Shown: positions 7,693 to 15,119 of the stretch, piece by piece | Numbering within the stretch: the first letter of the stretch is position 1 | How the letters are laid out: each line of letters opens with the position of its first letter | Source of the DNA: 2-02-FULL-62-17 sp046153355 | GTDB lineage: Bacteria > Pseudomonadota > Gammaproteobacteria > Burkholderiales > SG8-39 | Length of the DNA: 18,838 bases | Direction: 5' to 3' | Assembly: GCA_046153355.1 (NCBI GenBank) | Contig: JBJXEY010000067.1 | Location: 1-18,838, forward strand | Notes under the pieces: model-generated | Seen by the model: the letters and a program-made list of their open reading frames with translations, nothing else | Databases searched by the model: none | What the model was told of the DNA's origin: nothing | Made by a program: the position numbers and the translations under genes

Positions 7693-7755
7693 TTAATAGA
7701 TCGTCGAGCGATCAAAGTCGGTTTTTCGCTTCAACCTCGATCAATAGATCGTCGA
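7693..7755. repeat. Duplicated STIY-stop coding end behind the flavoenzyme gene
   Basis: GATTAATAGATCGTCGA (7691-7707) and GATCAATAGATCGTCGA (7739-7755) are 17-base copies with one difference, exactly 48 bases apart. On the minus strand the second copy contains the last codons S-T-I-Y and the TGA stop of the flavoenzyme at 7741-8871. The first repeats S-T-I-Y and a TAA stop in the same reading frame, 16 codons further on. Confidence 0.75.
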
Positions 7756-8871
7756 AGTTCCAAGCTCGGCAACTCGGTTAATGCCCAGCAAGGCCATGGT
7801 GGCGCTCATTTCGGCTTCAAGAATGCGCACCGCGCGCTGCACGCCCGCCTGCCCGCCGGCGGCCAATCCATAGGCGTAGGCGCGACCAACAAAACATGCG
7901 TCGGCGCCAAGTGATATGGCTTTGAGTACATCTTGTCCTCGGCGTATCCCACCATCGAGAAAGATTTTGGTTTTGCCCTTCACCGCATCGACAATCGCCG
8001 GGAGCGCTGAAATCGTCGAGGGGTCGCTATCGAGAATCACACCACCGTGATTTGATACCACGATGCCATCAGCCCCGTGATCCACGGCGCGTTGTGCTTC
8101 CTCTGGCGTCAGTAGCCCCTTAATCACCAGAGGGCCCTTCCAGAGGGATCGCACCCGATCAACCTCCTTCCAGGTTTTGCTTGGGTCCTGCGTTTTGGCC
8201 GCACGCTGGGGAAAGGTCAGAACATTGCGGCTACGTTCCTCGGGTTTGCGGTAGTTGCCCAGATCCAATGGTGGGCCAAGCAAAACATCGACCGCCCAGC
8301 GCCAATGCAGGAGCATATCCAGGGCGTTCGTGGCCGTGATGCGCATGGGAAAGGTCAGTCCGTTTCTGGCATCGCGTTCGCGGCGCGACGAAACCGACTG
8401 ATCAACGGTGAACACCAACACCGGACAACTCGCGTTCGCGGCGCGTTCGATGAGCGCTTCTGCCACCGGACGTTCCCGGCCGACATATAGCTGAAACCAA
8501 AATGGATGTTTGCTTGTGCTGCGCACTTCTTCTATCGAGCACACTGACGCGGTGGATAGGCACATCGGTATACCGCATTGCTCGGCGGCACGCGCCACTT
8601 GCATCTCGCCGCGTCGGGCAAGAAGACCCAGCGAACCGATCGGCCCAAGAATAAGCGGCATGCGTTGATCGATACCAAAAAGATGGGTGGAGAGCGAGCG
8701 CTTCGAGACATCTACCAGAACACGTGGACGAAACACGACGCGCTCAAAATCGGCGCGATTGGCCTGCAGGGTCAGTTCATCCAGCGCGCCGCCGTCGAGA
8801 AAATCGAATACCGTGCGTGGCAGGCGACGTCTAGCCAACTCGCGCATGTCGTGGATATTGACGGGGGTCAT
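7741..8871 (-). CDS. FMN-dependent alpha-hydroxy acid dehydrogenase, variant active site
   Basis: This 376-residue TIM-barrel flavoprotein belongs to the glycolate oxidase / L-lactate dehydrogenase (LldD) / mandelate dehydrogenase family, which oxidises L-2-hydroxy acids to 2-oxo acids. Family landmarks are L-V-D-V-S-K-R-S-L near residue 52, W-F-Q-L-Y-V, T-V-D, I-K-G-L-L-T, S-N-H-G-G with the catalytic base H275, and the FMN phosphate site D-G-G-I-R-R-G. The arginine that normally follows as S-N-H-G-x-R-Q is replaced: position 278 is valine and 279 isoleucine. The equivalent arginine (R257 of spinach glycolate oxidase) binds the substrate carboxylate, so the substrate or activity may differ. 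Its ATG overlaps the stop of the upstream paralogue by four bases, suggesting translational coupling. An S-T-I-Y-stop repeat follows in frame. Confidence 0.92.
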   Translation of the reverse strand: MTPVNIHDMRELARRRLPRTVFDFLDGGALDELTLQANRADFERVVFRPRVLVDVSKRSLSTHLFGIDQRMPLILGPIGSLGLLARRGEMQVARAAEQCGIPMCLSTASVCSIEEVRSTSKHPFWFQLYVGRERPVAEALIERAANASCPVLVFTVDQSVSSRRERDARNGLTFPMRITATNALDMLLHWRWAVDVLLGPPLDLGNYRKPEERSRNVLTFPQRAAKTQDPSKTWKEVDRVRSLWKGPLVIKGLLTPEEAQRAVDHGADGIVVSNHGGVILDSDPSTISALPAIVDAVKGKTKIFLDGGIRRGQDVLKAISLGADACFVGRAYAYGLAAGGQAGVQRAVRILEAEMSATMALLGINRVAELGTSTIY

Positions 8872-10055
8872 GTTGGCTTGGGCGAGCCAATGCGCTTTGT
8901 CTCGCGCAGTCGTTCCAGATCCACGGCGCTCGCGTCCAGGTCCGCGATGCTCGTTCGCCCGAGCAGCGCCAGCGAGGCGCTCATTTCTGCTTCGAGAATA
9001 CGAATGGCTTTCTCCACGCCCGCCTCACCCATGGCGCCAAGCCCATAGGCCCAGGCGCGGCCGACGAGACAGGCATCGGCGCCAAGCGCGAGGGCTTTCA
9101 GAACATCGTGCCCTCGACGGATGCCACCATCGAAGAGCACCGTGCCTCTGCCGCCATGCTTTTTTCCAATCGCTGCCGCGATTGAGGGCAACACCGAAAT
9201 GGTCGATGGAGCGCTATCGCATTGCCGGCCACCATGATTGGACACCACCACACCATCGCAACCGTGCTCCATCGCAAGGATTGCGTCCTCCGGCGTGAGC
9301 ACGCCTTTTAGCAGCAACGGACCCTTCCAAATCGAGCGCAGCCAATCGACTTCCTTCCAGGAGATGGTGGTGTCTTGCGCGCGCAACATGCGCCGCGCCA
9401 CGGGCAGAAAGCTGCGCGACCCGCCGCCATCTGGAAAATTGCCGAAAAAAACCGGCGGCCCGAACGGCACATCCAGCATCCAACGAAGGTGCAATAAGGC
9501 ATCGATAACGTTGCCGGCGACGAATCTCGGCGGGACCACATAGCCATTGCGAACGTCTTTGTCGCGTTGGCCACTCACCACGGTATCAACGGTGAACGCC
9601 AGGGCAAAGCAGCCGGCTGCTTGGGCTCGTTCTACTAGCGCGCGCGCATGGGCACGATCCTGACTCATGTAGAGCTGAAACATAAACGGCGTCTTGCGGT
9701 GCGCGGCAACCTCTTCTATGGAGCAGATCGACGCGGTAGATAGGCAGAGGGTAGTGCCGCAACGCTCGGATGCACGCGCGGCGGCCTCCTCGCCACGGCG
9801 CGCGAACACCCCAGCGCTCCCGACTGGGGCAAGAACAATAGGTAAAGCGAGCTTTTGGCCAAATAAAGTTGTCGCCAAGCTTCGCTGAGAAACATCCACC
9901 AGAACCTTGGGGCGAAACCGGATGCGATTTAAATCTTCGCAGTTGGCGCGTAACGTTACTTCGTCATAGGAGCCGCCGTCGATGAAATCGAACAATACCC
10001 GGGGCAGCCGCTTTTTAGCGAGCTTACGTAGGTCTGCGACATTGACCGGCTCCAT
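8868..10055 (-). CDS. FMN-dependent alpha-hydroxy acid dehydrogenase (L-lactate/mandelate dehydrogenase-like)
   Basis: This 395-residue paralogue of the next gene shares its whole layout: R-L-P-R-V-L-F-D-F-I-D-G-G, L-V-D-V-S-Q-R-S-L, F-Q-L-Y-M, T-V-D, L-K-G-V-L-T, and D-G-G-I-R-R-G-H-D-V. Unlike its neighbour it keeps S-N-H-G-G-R-Q with base H274 and substrate-binding R277, so it should be a competent L-2-hydroxyacid oxidoreductase. A phenylalanine stands where spinach glycolate oxidase has active-site Y24. A strong GGAGG (10064-10068) sits eight bases before the ATG. The gene lies 18 bases behind a D-2-hydroxyacid dehydrogenase and overlaps the next gene by ATGA, so the three form an operon. 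Substrate is not evident from sequence; L-lactate, mandelate or another L-2-hydroxy acid are possible. Confidence 0.94.
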   Translation of the reverse strand: MEPVNVADLRKLAKKRLPRVLFDFIDGGSYDEVTLRANCEDLNRIRFRPKVLVDVSQRSLATTLFGQKLALPIVLAPVGSAGVFARRGEEAAARASERCGTTLCLSTASICSIEEVAAHRKTPFMFQLYMSQDRAHARALVERAQAAGCFALAFTVDTVVSGQRDKDVRNGYVVPPRFVAGNVIDALLHLRWMLDVPFGPPVFFGNFPDGGGSRSFLPVARRMLRAQDTTISWKEVDWLRSIWKGPLLLKGVLTPEDAILAMEHGCDGVVVSNHGGRQCDSAPSTISVLPSIAAAIGKKHGGRGTVLFDGGIRRGHDVLKALALGADACLVGRAWAYGLGAMGEAGVEKAIRILEAEMSASLALLGRTSIADLDASAVDLERLRETKRIGSPKPT

Positions 10056-10073
10056 GATGGTCGCCTCCGGCGT

Positions 10074-11060
10074 CTATTTTTTCTTCAATGCTTCCGGATT
10101 AAGCACGCTGATGGGTTTGCCCTCGGCGAAGGCCAACAATTGCGCGGCGGCGCCTTCGTAGAATCGATCGAATGCATCGAAATCGTTGTAGCCAAGATGC
10201 GGCGTGCACAGCGCGTTGGGTAGCTTGAGCACCGGGTCATTGGCGCCAACCAGCGGTTCCTCGTCATACACATCCACCGCGCCGAAGCCTGGTCGGTTTT
10301 TTTTCAGCGCTTCGGCGAGTACCCCTTTGCCGATAAGCGGCGCACGACTGGTATTGACCATCATGGCGGTGCGCTTCATGCGCGCCAAATCTTCCGCCGT
10401 CACAATGCCATAGGTGTCTTTATTGGCGGGAAGATGGAGGCTAATGACGTCGCAATCCGCATAAAAGGCTTCACGACTAGCCGCAACCTCGTATCCGTCG
10501 GCGCGTGCCTTGGACGTTGATCCCTCGCGCCCCCAACAAACCCCCTTCATGCCGAAGGCACGACCGATGCGCGCTACTGCGCTGCCAATATGACCGTAGG
10601 CATAGATGCCCAAAGTGCGACCGAAAAGACTGGTGCCGACGGTGCTTTGCCAATGCCCCTGCTTGAGCCGTTCAACCTCGAAAGGCAAATGCCGCCACGC
10701 GCCAATTATCATTGCCCAGGTGAGTTCCACCGTTGAGGCGAAATTACTGCCGCCTGGGCCTGTGCCGCCAAACGACACCACCACGCCGCGTTCGGTGCAG
10801 GCATCCACATCCAAGTGATAGGCGTTGCGCCCAGTTTGGGCGATGAACTTTAGCTTTGGCATGCGCTCAATCGCCGCGCGCGGCACTTTTACCCTTTGTT
10901 GCGTCAGTACCAACGCATCCGCGTCGCCCACCAGATCCGCTAATTTCAACGGATCAGTCTCGGTGCCGCGATGAATAATCACTTCGTGGTCTTTGAGTTT
11001 GGCGAATGCGCGGGCTTGGCGAAACATGTCGCCATAGTCATGAAGAACGGCAATTTTCAT
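10074..11060 (-). CDS. NAD(P)-dependent D-2-hydroxyacid dehydrogenase family protein
   Basis: The enzyme family reversibly reduces 2-oxo acids to D-2-hydroxy acids in the cytoplasm. This 328-residue protein shows the Rossmann segment G-I-Y-A-Y-G-H-I-G (first glycine of the usual G-x-G-x-x-G replaced by alanine), the catalytic trio R239 (N-T-S-R), E268 (Y-D-E-E-P) and H288 (T-P-H-L-G-Y), and an N-terminal substrate-binding half starting M-K-I-A-V-L. The frame is open up to 11225, but that extra segment is unlike the family. ATG 11060 starts directly with the first beta strand. The family also includes phosphoglycerate dehydrogenase and glyoxylate reductase, so substrate is uncertain. It heads the minus-strand operon with two FMN-dependent L-2-hydroxyacid dehydrogenases. 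Confidence 0.92.
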   Translation of the reverse strand: MKIAVLHDYGDMFRQARAFAKLKDHEVIIHRGTETDPLKLADLVGDADALVLTQQRVKVPRAAIERMPKLKFIAQTGRNAYHLDVDACTERGVVVSFGGTGPGGSNFASTVELTWAMIIGAWRHLPFEVERLKQGHWQSTVGTSLFGRTLGIYAYGHIGSAVARIGRAFGMKGVCWGREGSTSKARADGYEVAASREAFYADCDVISLHLPANKDTYGIVTAEDLARMKRTAMMVNTSRAPLIGKGVLAEALKKNRPGFGAVDVYDEEPLVGANDPVLKLPNALCTPHLGYNDFDAFDRFYEGAAAQLLAFAEGKPISVLNPEALKKK

Positions 11061-11417
11061 GATGATCGGAGTCCTATAGTGTTGATCGGGGAGAAAAATC
11101 GGGCGAATTTTAGGGGCGAAAAAGCTTGTGGCGCTGAGGCGACTCACGCTGTCTAGTTCAACGTTTTCAAGTCGATTCGCACTGGTCGTGGAGTAGAATT
11201 CCGCGAATTCATGAGGAAAAACCAAGTGTCTCGGGGATGATAAGGGCTTTTCGCTTTCCTCGGTGTTCCGGTTGCCTTGAGTGGTATTCGTTTGTAAAGT
11301 TTTCGAAAGACGTGATCACTGAGCCGAACATTTAGAGTGTTATGAAATTGCACGAATTGCGCAGACGTTCCGAGCAAACTTGGCATGCTGACAAATGCAA
11401 ATTATGAGGATTGAAAG
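11061..11417. other. Divergent intergenic region, 357 bases
   Basis: This region separates the minus-strand hydroxyacid operon from the plus-strand secreted-protein gene, so it should hold both promoters, but I see no convincing -35/-10 pair. It contains GAATTC-CGC-GAATTC (11196-11210), an inverted pair of 6-base arms. An AGGA near 11407 precedes the plus-strand gene. Open frames here are not recognisable proteins. Confidence 0.5.
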
Positions 11418-11789
11418 ATGAACATCAGACGATGGGCACGCGGTTTATCGGTCGGTGTGTTGGGCTTGCTTTTATCCTGCCCCATTTTTGCTCAAGAAAA
11501 TGTAAGGGTAACGACCAAGACACTAACCAGCTCGTCGGCGCATAAAGAATGCTTTGCCATCAACGAGCGACAGGTTATTCGTTATTGGTATCGCGCCGAT
11601 GCGCTGATCGATTTCAATATTCAATATGTAGAGGGTGGCAAGACAATATTCGAGTTGAAGCGTGATCGACAGGCCTTGGGATCGGGCAGTTACGCGCCTA
11701 AAGTGGCCAGGGACTATTGCATGGTCTGGACCAATGCATTCAATAAGCCGGTGTTATTTCGCGTTGAAATGGCGCGGTTGGCACGTTAG
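11418..11789 (+). CDS. Small secreted protein of unknown function
   Basis: The 123-residue protein begins with a basic n-region (R4, R5, R8) and a hydrophobic core (about 10-20), followed by S-C-P-I-F-A-Q. Cleavage after A25 by signal peptidase I is plausible. L-L-S-C21 also looks like an imperfect lipobox. The mature part holds two cysteines, C45 (H-K-E-C-F) and C101 (Y-C-M-V-W-T-N), that could form a disulfide, and a conserved-looking block Y-R-A-D-A-L-I-D-F-N-I-Q-Y. The pattern of alternating hydrophobics suggests a small beta-sandwich periplasmic domain, but I do not recognise a named function. ATG 11418 follows AGGATTGAAAG, a reasonable ribosome site. A 155-base gap with a palindrome separates it from the downstream operon, so it is probably its own transcript. 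Confidence 0.8.
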   Translation: MNIRRWARGLSVGVLGLLLSCPIFAQENVRVTTKTLTSSSAHKECFAINERQVIRYWYRADALIDFNIQYVEGGKTIFELKRDRQALGSGSYAPKVARDYCMVWTNAFNKPVLFRVEMARLAR

Positions 11790-11907
11790 CTTTCAATGCA
11801 TTTGCAATTAGGGACGTTGCCTATTTTGTCGCCTCTCGCTGATATACAAAAAAACCAAAATCTTGTTTCGATAACGTGATCGATAAATGACATTTTCCCT
11901 GGTCCGT

Positions 11908-11921
11908 ACGAGCTAGCTCGT
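11908..11921. promoter_or_regulatory. Perfect 14-bp palindrome upstream of the MFS operon
   Basis: ACGAGCTAGCTCGT is identical to its reverse complement and ends 23 bases before the TTG start codon of the transporter gene. Its size and position fit an operator for a dimeric repressor, which is inference. A direct repeat TCGATAA (11868-11874 and 11880-11886, period 12) lies just upstream. Confidence 0.45.
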
Positions 11922-11944
11922 GTGAGCTTAACCGGTTCACGGCA

Positions 11945-13168
11945 TTGATTGCCACGCTTACCCGCGCGCAGGTTTATGGTTCGGTCGCCATGAGCACCGC
12001 GGTGCAAACGCTAACTGCTTTCGCCCTGGCGGTGCCCTCGGTGATCGCTACGGTTGCGGCACCGGATGTAGGTATGCCAGCGGCGCGAGTTGGCGTGTTG
12101 GTGTCGGTATTCTTTTGCGCGGCTATCGTTTCTGGATTGCTAAGTGGCGCGTTGTCACGGCGCTTCGGGCCAATCGCCACATTGCGATATTGCGTCTTAT
12201 TGATCGCTTCTGCCTTGGCTATAGTTGGTGGCGCGCATATTTCTTTAGTGATTGTTTATGCGCTTCTCGCCGGCGTGGCGCATGGTGTCGTGAACCCAGT
12301 GTGTTCGCTAGTCTTGGCGCAGGCAGTGCCCACGCGGCAACGTTCCATGATGTTCTCCATCAAACAGACTGGCGTGCCTTTGGGTTCCGCCGTGGCGGGC
12401 GTGCTGTTGCCGCCTTTGTTGTTATTCATGATCTGGGGGCAGGCCTTGTTTTGCCTCGCGCTGGGCTCGGTGTTCCTTTTGTTGGCGCTACGACCTTTTT
12501 ATGTTTTGTTTGATACAGAGCGAGATCCTCTGGCGTCAATTCAATTTTTTGGTGTGCGCGAGTCGTTCGAAGAAATCATGGCGAATCCCAGAGTGCTGCA
12601 ATTGGTATTCGCCGCGACCACGTTTTCGCTTGTGCAACTCGCGGTCACCACGTTTCTCGTGATCTATTTGCATGTAGAGCTTGGCTACAGCTTGTTGGCG
12701 GCGGGCGCGGTTTTTTCTGCCTTGTCGATAGCCAGTGTATTTGGCAGGGTGTTCTGGGGTTGGATCGCTGATCGAACCGGCAAACCAAGAAGAGTGCTGG
12801 CGGTGATTGGAATGATCATGGGTGTTTGCTGTCTCGCTAGTGGACTATTTTCGTCACAGTGGCCAACCTGGGCGGTGGTTCTGGTGGCGCTATTGTTGGG
12901 TGCCAGCGCGGTTTCCTGGAATGGGGTGTTTCTCGCGGAGATCGCGCGACTTGCACCAGAAGGGAGGGTGGCAGGGATGACAAGTTGTGCGCAGGCGGTT
13001 TTTTTTGCCGGTTCCTTGATCGGTACGCCATTGTTTGGCGCGATCGCCGACAAAATTGGAAGTTTTGCTCCGTGCTACTTGGCCTTGGCTTGCTTACCCA
13101 TTGCTTGCGGCGCCGCGCTGCTTCGCTCCTCCCGGCTCACCGAGCGCCAAACCAACGAAGCGGCCTGA
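11945..13168 (+). CDS. MFS transporter
   Basis: The inner-membrane protein of 407 residues has about twelve hydrophobic segments and the major facilitator signature between helices 2 and 3 (G-A-L-S-R-R-F-G-P-I). A second similar loop, G-W-I-A-D-R-T-G-K-P-R-R, marks the start of the C-terminal half. Such carriers move small molecules by proton-coupled symport or antiport; the substrate cannot be read from the sequence. The start is uncertain: TTG 11945 opens the frame after a stop at 11888 and has no clear ribosome site. ATG 11990 is in frame 15 codons later and would still leave most of helix 1. It is followed after three bases by a lipase-like gene and then, with overlap, by a metallopeptidase lipoprotein gene, forming a tight operon. 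Confidence 0.92.
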   Translation: MIATLTRAQVYGSVAMSTAVQTLTAFALAVPSVIATVAAPDVGMPAARVGVLVSVFFCAAIVSGLLSGALSRRFGPIATLRYCVLLIASALAIVGGAHISLVIVYALLAGVAHGVVNPVCSLVLAQAVPTRQRSMMFSIKQTGVPLGSAVAGVLLPPLLLFMIWGQALFCLALGSVFLLLALRPFYVLFDTERDPLASIQFFGVRESFEEIMANPRVLQLVFAATTFSLVQLAVTTFLVIYLHVELGYSLLAAGAVFSALSIASVFGRVFWGWIADRTGKPRRVLAVIGMIMGVCCLASGLFSSQWPTWAVVLVALLLGASAVSWNGVFLAEIARLAPEGRVAGMTSCAQAVFFAGSLIGTPLFGAIADKIGSFAPCYLALACLPIACGAALLRSSRLTERQTNEAA

Positions 13169-13171
13169 CTC

Positions 13172-13798
13172 ATGACATGCAAGCCTTGTGTATTGTTGAT
13201 TCATGGCCTGTGGATGGGGCCCTGGGCGATGAGTTGGCTTGCCCACGAACTTCGCAAAGCTGAATTCGAAACTGAATATCTGGCGCTGCGATCCACCGGT
13301 GACACGCTCGATAGCCATATCGACAGGCTTGCGCGCGCTGTCTCCGCAATCGATGCGGAGACCATACATTTGTTAGGTCATAGCCTTGGTGGCGTGATTA
13401 TTCTTCGCTATCTAAAACTCAATACAGACCAACGCATTGGCCGCGCGCTACTGCTGGGTGCGCCTGCATTGGGCTCGCAAGCAGCCAAACAATTCGATCG
13501 CCAAGCGTGGGGTTCAATGCTGGGCGCGAGCCGTGAAATCTGGCGTTCTCCGTTCGAAGCATGCGTGCCTGACAGTGCGGAGGTTGGCGCAATCGCCGGC
13601 GACCATGCGTTCGGCCTGGGAATATTTTTCGCATCATTAAATGAGCCCAATGATGGCGCGGTCACGGTCGCCGAAACACAAGTGGGAGGATTGCGCGACC
13701 ACATCGTTTTGCCCGTCAGCCATTCGGGCATGTTGCTTTCGGGGGAGGTAGCGAAACAGTCCGCTGTGTTTTTTAAGACGGGTTCGTTTGAGAGATGA
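13172..13798 (+). CDS. Alpha/beta hydrolase (lipase-like)
   Basis: This 208-residue hydrolase has a complete catalytic set: the oxyanion-hole H11-G12 after a hydrophobic strand, the nucleophile elbow G-H-S71-L-G-G, a likely acid D161 in N-D-G-A-V-T-V, and H184 in S-H-S-G-M-L. The order D-G-x-V-x-V then S-H resembles small lipase/esterase proteins related to the PGAP1/LipA type. No signal peptide is evident, so it is probably cytoplasmic. It starts three bases after the transporter stop and overlaps the next start codon by ATGA, so it is almost certainly co-translated with them. The substrate is unknown; an ester carried by the transporter is possible but only inferred. Confidence 0.9.
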   Translation: MTCKPCVLLIHGLWMGPWAMSWLAHELRKAEFETEYLALRSTGDTLDSHIDRLARAVSAIDAETIHLLGHSLGGVIILRYLKLNTDQRIGRALLLGAPALGSQAAKQFDRQAWGSMLGASREIWRSPFEACVPDSAEVGAIAGDHAFGLGIFFASLNEPNDGAVTVAETQVGGLRDHIVLPVSHSGMLLSGEVAKQSAVFFKTGSFER

Positions 13799-14922
13799 GC
13801 GTGCAACGCGGAATTTGTCTATTACTTATTTTCGCCACCTTGTTGCTTGGCGCGTGTGGCAGCGTTGCATATTATTTCCAATCTATCGACGGACATATGG
13901 AAGTCATGCGCCGATCAGTTCCGTTTGATGAGGTGGCGACCACAAGCGGATCCAACGAGGCACTATCACGTCAGCTCAAGCGCGTCACCGAGATTCGCGA
14001 TTTCGCCAGCCGCGAACTGGGCTTGCCGGACAATCGCAGCTATCGCCTCTATGCCGATCTGGGACGGCCGTTCGTGGTGTGGAATGTAGTTGCCGCCCCC
14101 GAACTGTCGATTAGACCCATGGAGTCGTGTTTTCTGTTCGCCGGCTGCGTCACTTATCGCGGGTTTTATGTGGAAGAGAATGCAAGAAACCACGCAAACG
14201 AGCTCGCCGCAAAGGGGCTGGATACCTATGTCAGCGGTGTGCCGGCGTATTCGACCTTGGGCTGGTTCGACGATCCGGTGTTGTCGACATTCATTCACTA
14301 TCCCGAGGCCGACATCGCCAGGATAATTTTTCACGAATTGGCGCATCAAGTCGTTTATGTACGCGATGACACGCAATTCAACGAATCGTTTGCCGTCGCG
14401 GTTGAGCAGGAGGGGGTGCGCCGTTGGCTGGCAAAACGGCAAAATGCCGAGTCGAACCAGGAGTTACTTCGCTGGCAATTGGCTAGATCTCGCCGAGTCG
14501 AGGTCATGGCTTTGCTGCTTCAAACTCGGCGCACGTTGGAGGAGGTTTTTGCCTCGCCGATGAGCGACACCGAAAAGCGAAACGCCAAGCAACGCGAGTT
14601 CGAACGAATGGCCGAAAACTACGCAAGACTCAAAAACCGTTGGAACGGTTTTTCGGGCTATGACCGTTTTTTCTCAACAGCCGCTAACAACGCCTTACTT
14701 GCGTCGGTTGCCGTGTATTCCGATTTGGTGCCGGCGTTTACACGAATGATCGACAAACACGCGGGCGACATGGGCGCGTTTTATCGCGAGGTCAGGGAAA
14801 TCGCCAGGCTAGATAAGGCTGCGCGAAACCGAAAGTTGCGCGCCTATGAAGCATCTTCTTCCAAGGGTTGGCCGAAATCGACTCTCGACCAACATCAAGA
14901 AAAAGCCGCCGCAATCAATTAG
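13795..14922 (+). CDS. Predicted zinc aminopeptidase lipoprotein (COG4324-like)
   Basis: The 375-residue protein starts with a lipoprotein signal: basic N-terminus, hydrophobic core and lipobox L18-G-A-C21, so it is probably lipid-anchored in the envelope facing the periplasm. The metallopeptidase motif is H180-E-L-A-H184 with a likely third zinc ligand E197 in N-E-S-F-A, the arrangement of gluzincin-type enzymes. The overall pattern, including Y-x-x-L-G-W-F-D-D-P-V upstream of the zinc helix, matches the proteobacterial predicted aminopeptidase family (COG4324), whose members have little experimental work. Its ATG overlaps the hydrolase stop by four bases. The tail is charged and low in complexity. 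Peptidase class is well supported; the natural substrate is not known. Confidence 0.92.
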   Translation: MSVQRGICLLLIFATLLLGACGSVAYYFQSIDGHMEVMRRSVPFDEVATTSGSNEALSRQLKRVTEIRDFASRELGLPDNRSYRLYADLGRPFVVWNVVAAPELSIRPMESCFLFAGCVTYRGFYVEENARNHANELAAKGLDTYVSGVPAYSTLGWFDDPVLSTFIHYPEADIARIIFHELAHQVVYVRDDTQFNESFAVAVEQEGVRRWLAKRQNAESNQELLRWQLARSRRVEVMALLLQTRRTLEEVFASPMSDTEKRNAKQREFERMAENYARLKNRWNGFSGYDRFFSTAANNALLASVAVYSDLVPAFTRMIDKHAGDMGAFYREVREIARLDKAARNRKLRAYEASSSKGWPKSTLDQHQEKAAAIN

Positions 14923-15080
14923 CGCGCATAGATGGATATAGGTCTCGTATCCCCGCAGATGACCATCGATGAAGACGTCATTGCGAAGGGAAAACGAGCC
15001 CATCTGGAATAGCTACAAGCCCAAGAGCTTTGCCGCAATCCCATGGCGATGTCAAACCAACAAGACAAACCGGCACGAAA

Positions 15081-15102
15081 GTCGCCCGGCAACCCGGGCG
15101 AC
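15081..15102 (-). terminator. Rho-independent terminator of the cold-shock gene
   Basis: GTCGCCCGG (15081-15089) and CCGGGCGAC (15094-15102) form a perfect 9-bp GC-rich stem around a 4-base loop. Read on the minus strand it is followed by TTTC, and it begins 17 bases after the cold-shock stop codon. On the plus strand no T run follows, so it mainly serves the minus-strand gene. Confidence 0.8.
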
Positions 15103-15119
15103 CCTCGCGCGGCGGGACT

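Noticed and set aside
7699..7726. Possible bidirectional terminator between the hydrolase and the flavoenzyme gene
   Set aside because: The GATCG/CGATC stem has only five pairs and the T run is ten bases away, so it is not convincing.
8578..9298. Plus-strand ORFs opposite the two flavoenzyme genes
   Set aside because: They overlap well-supported minus-strand genes and encode Arg/Ser-rich sequence without motifs.
11061..11225. 55-residue upstream extension of the D-2-hydroxyacid dehydrogenase
   Set aside because: The first beta strand of the family begins at M-K-I-A-V-L (11060); the upstream part resembles non-coding sequence.
14932..15012. 26-codon plus-strand ORF after the aminopeptidase
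   Set aside because: Too short, with no ribosome site and no recognisable motif; it cannot be supported as a gene.
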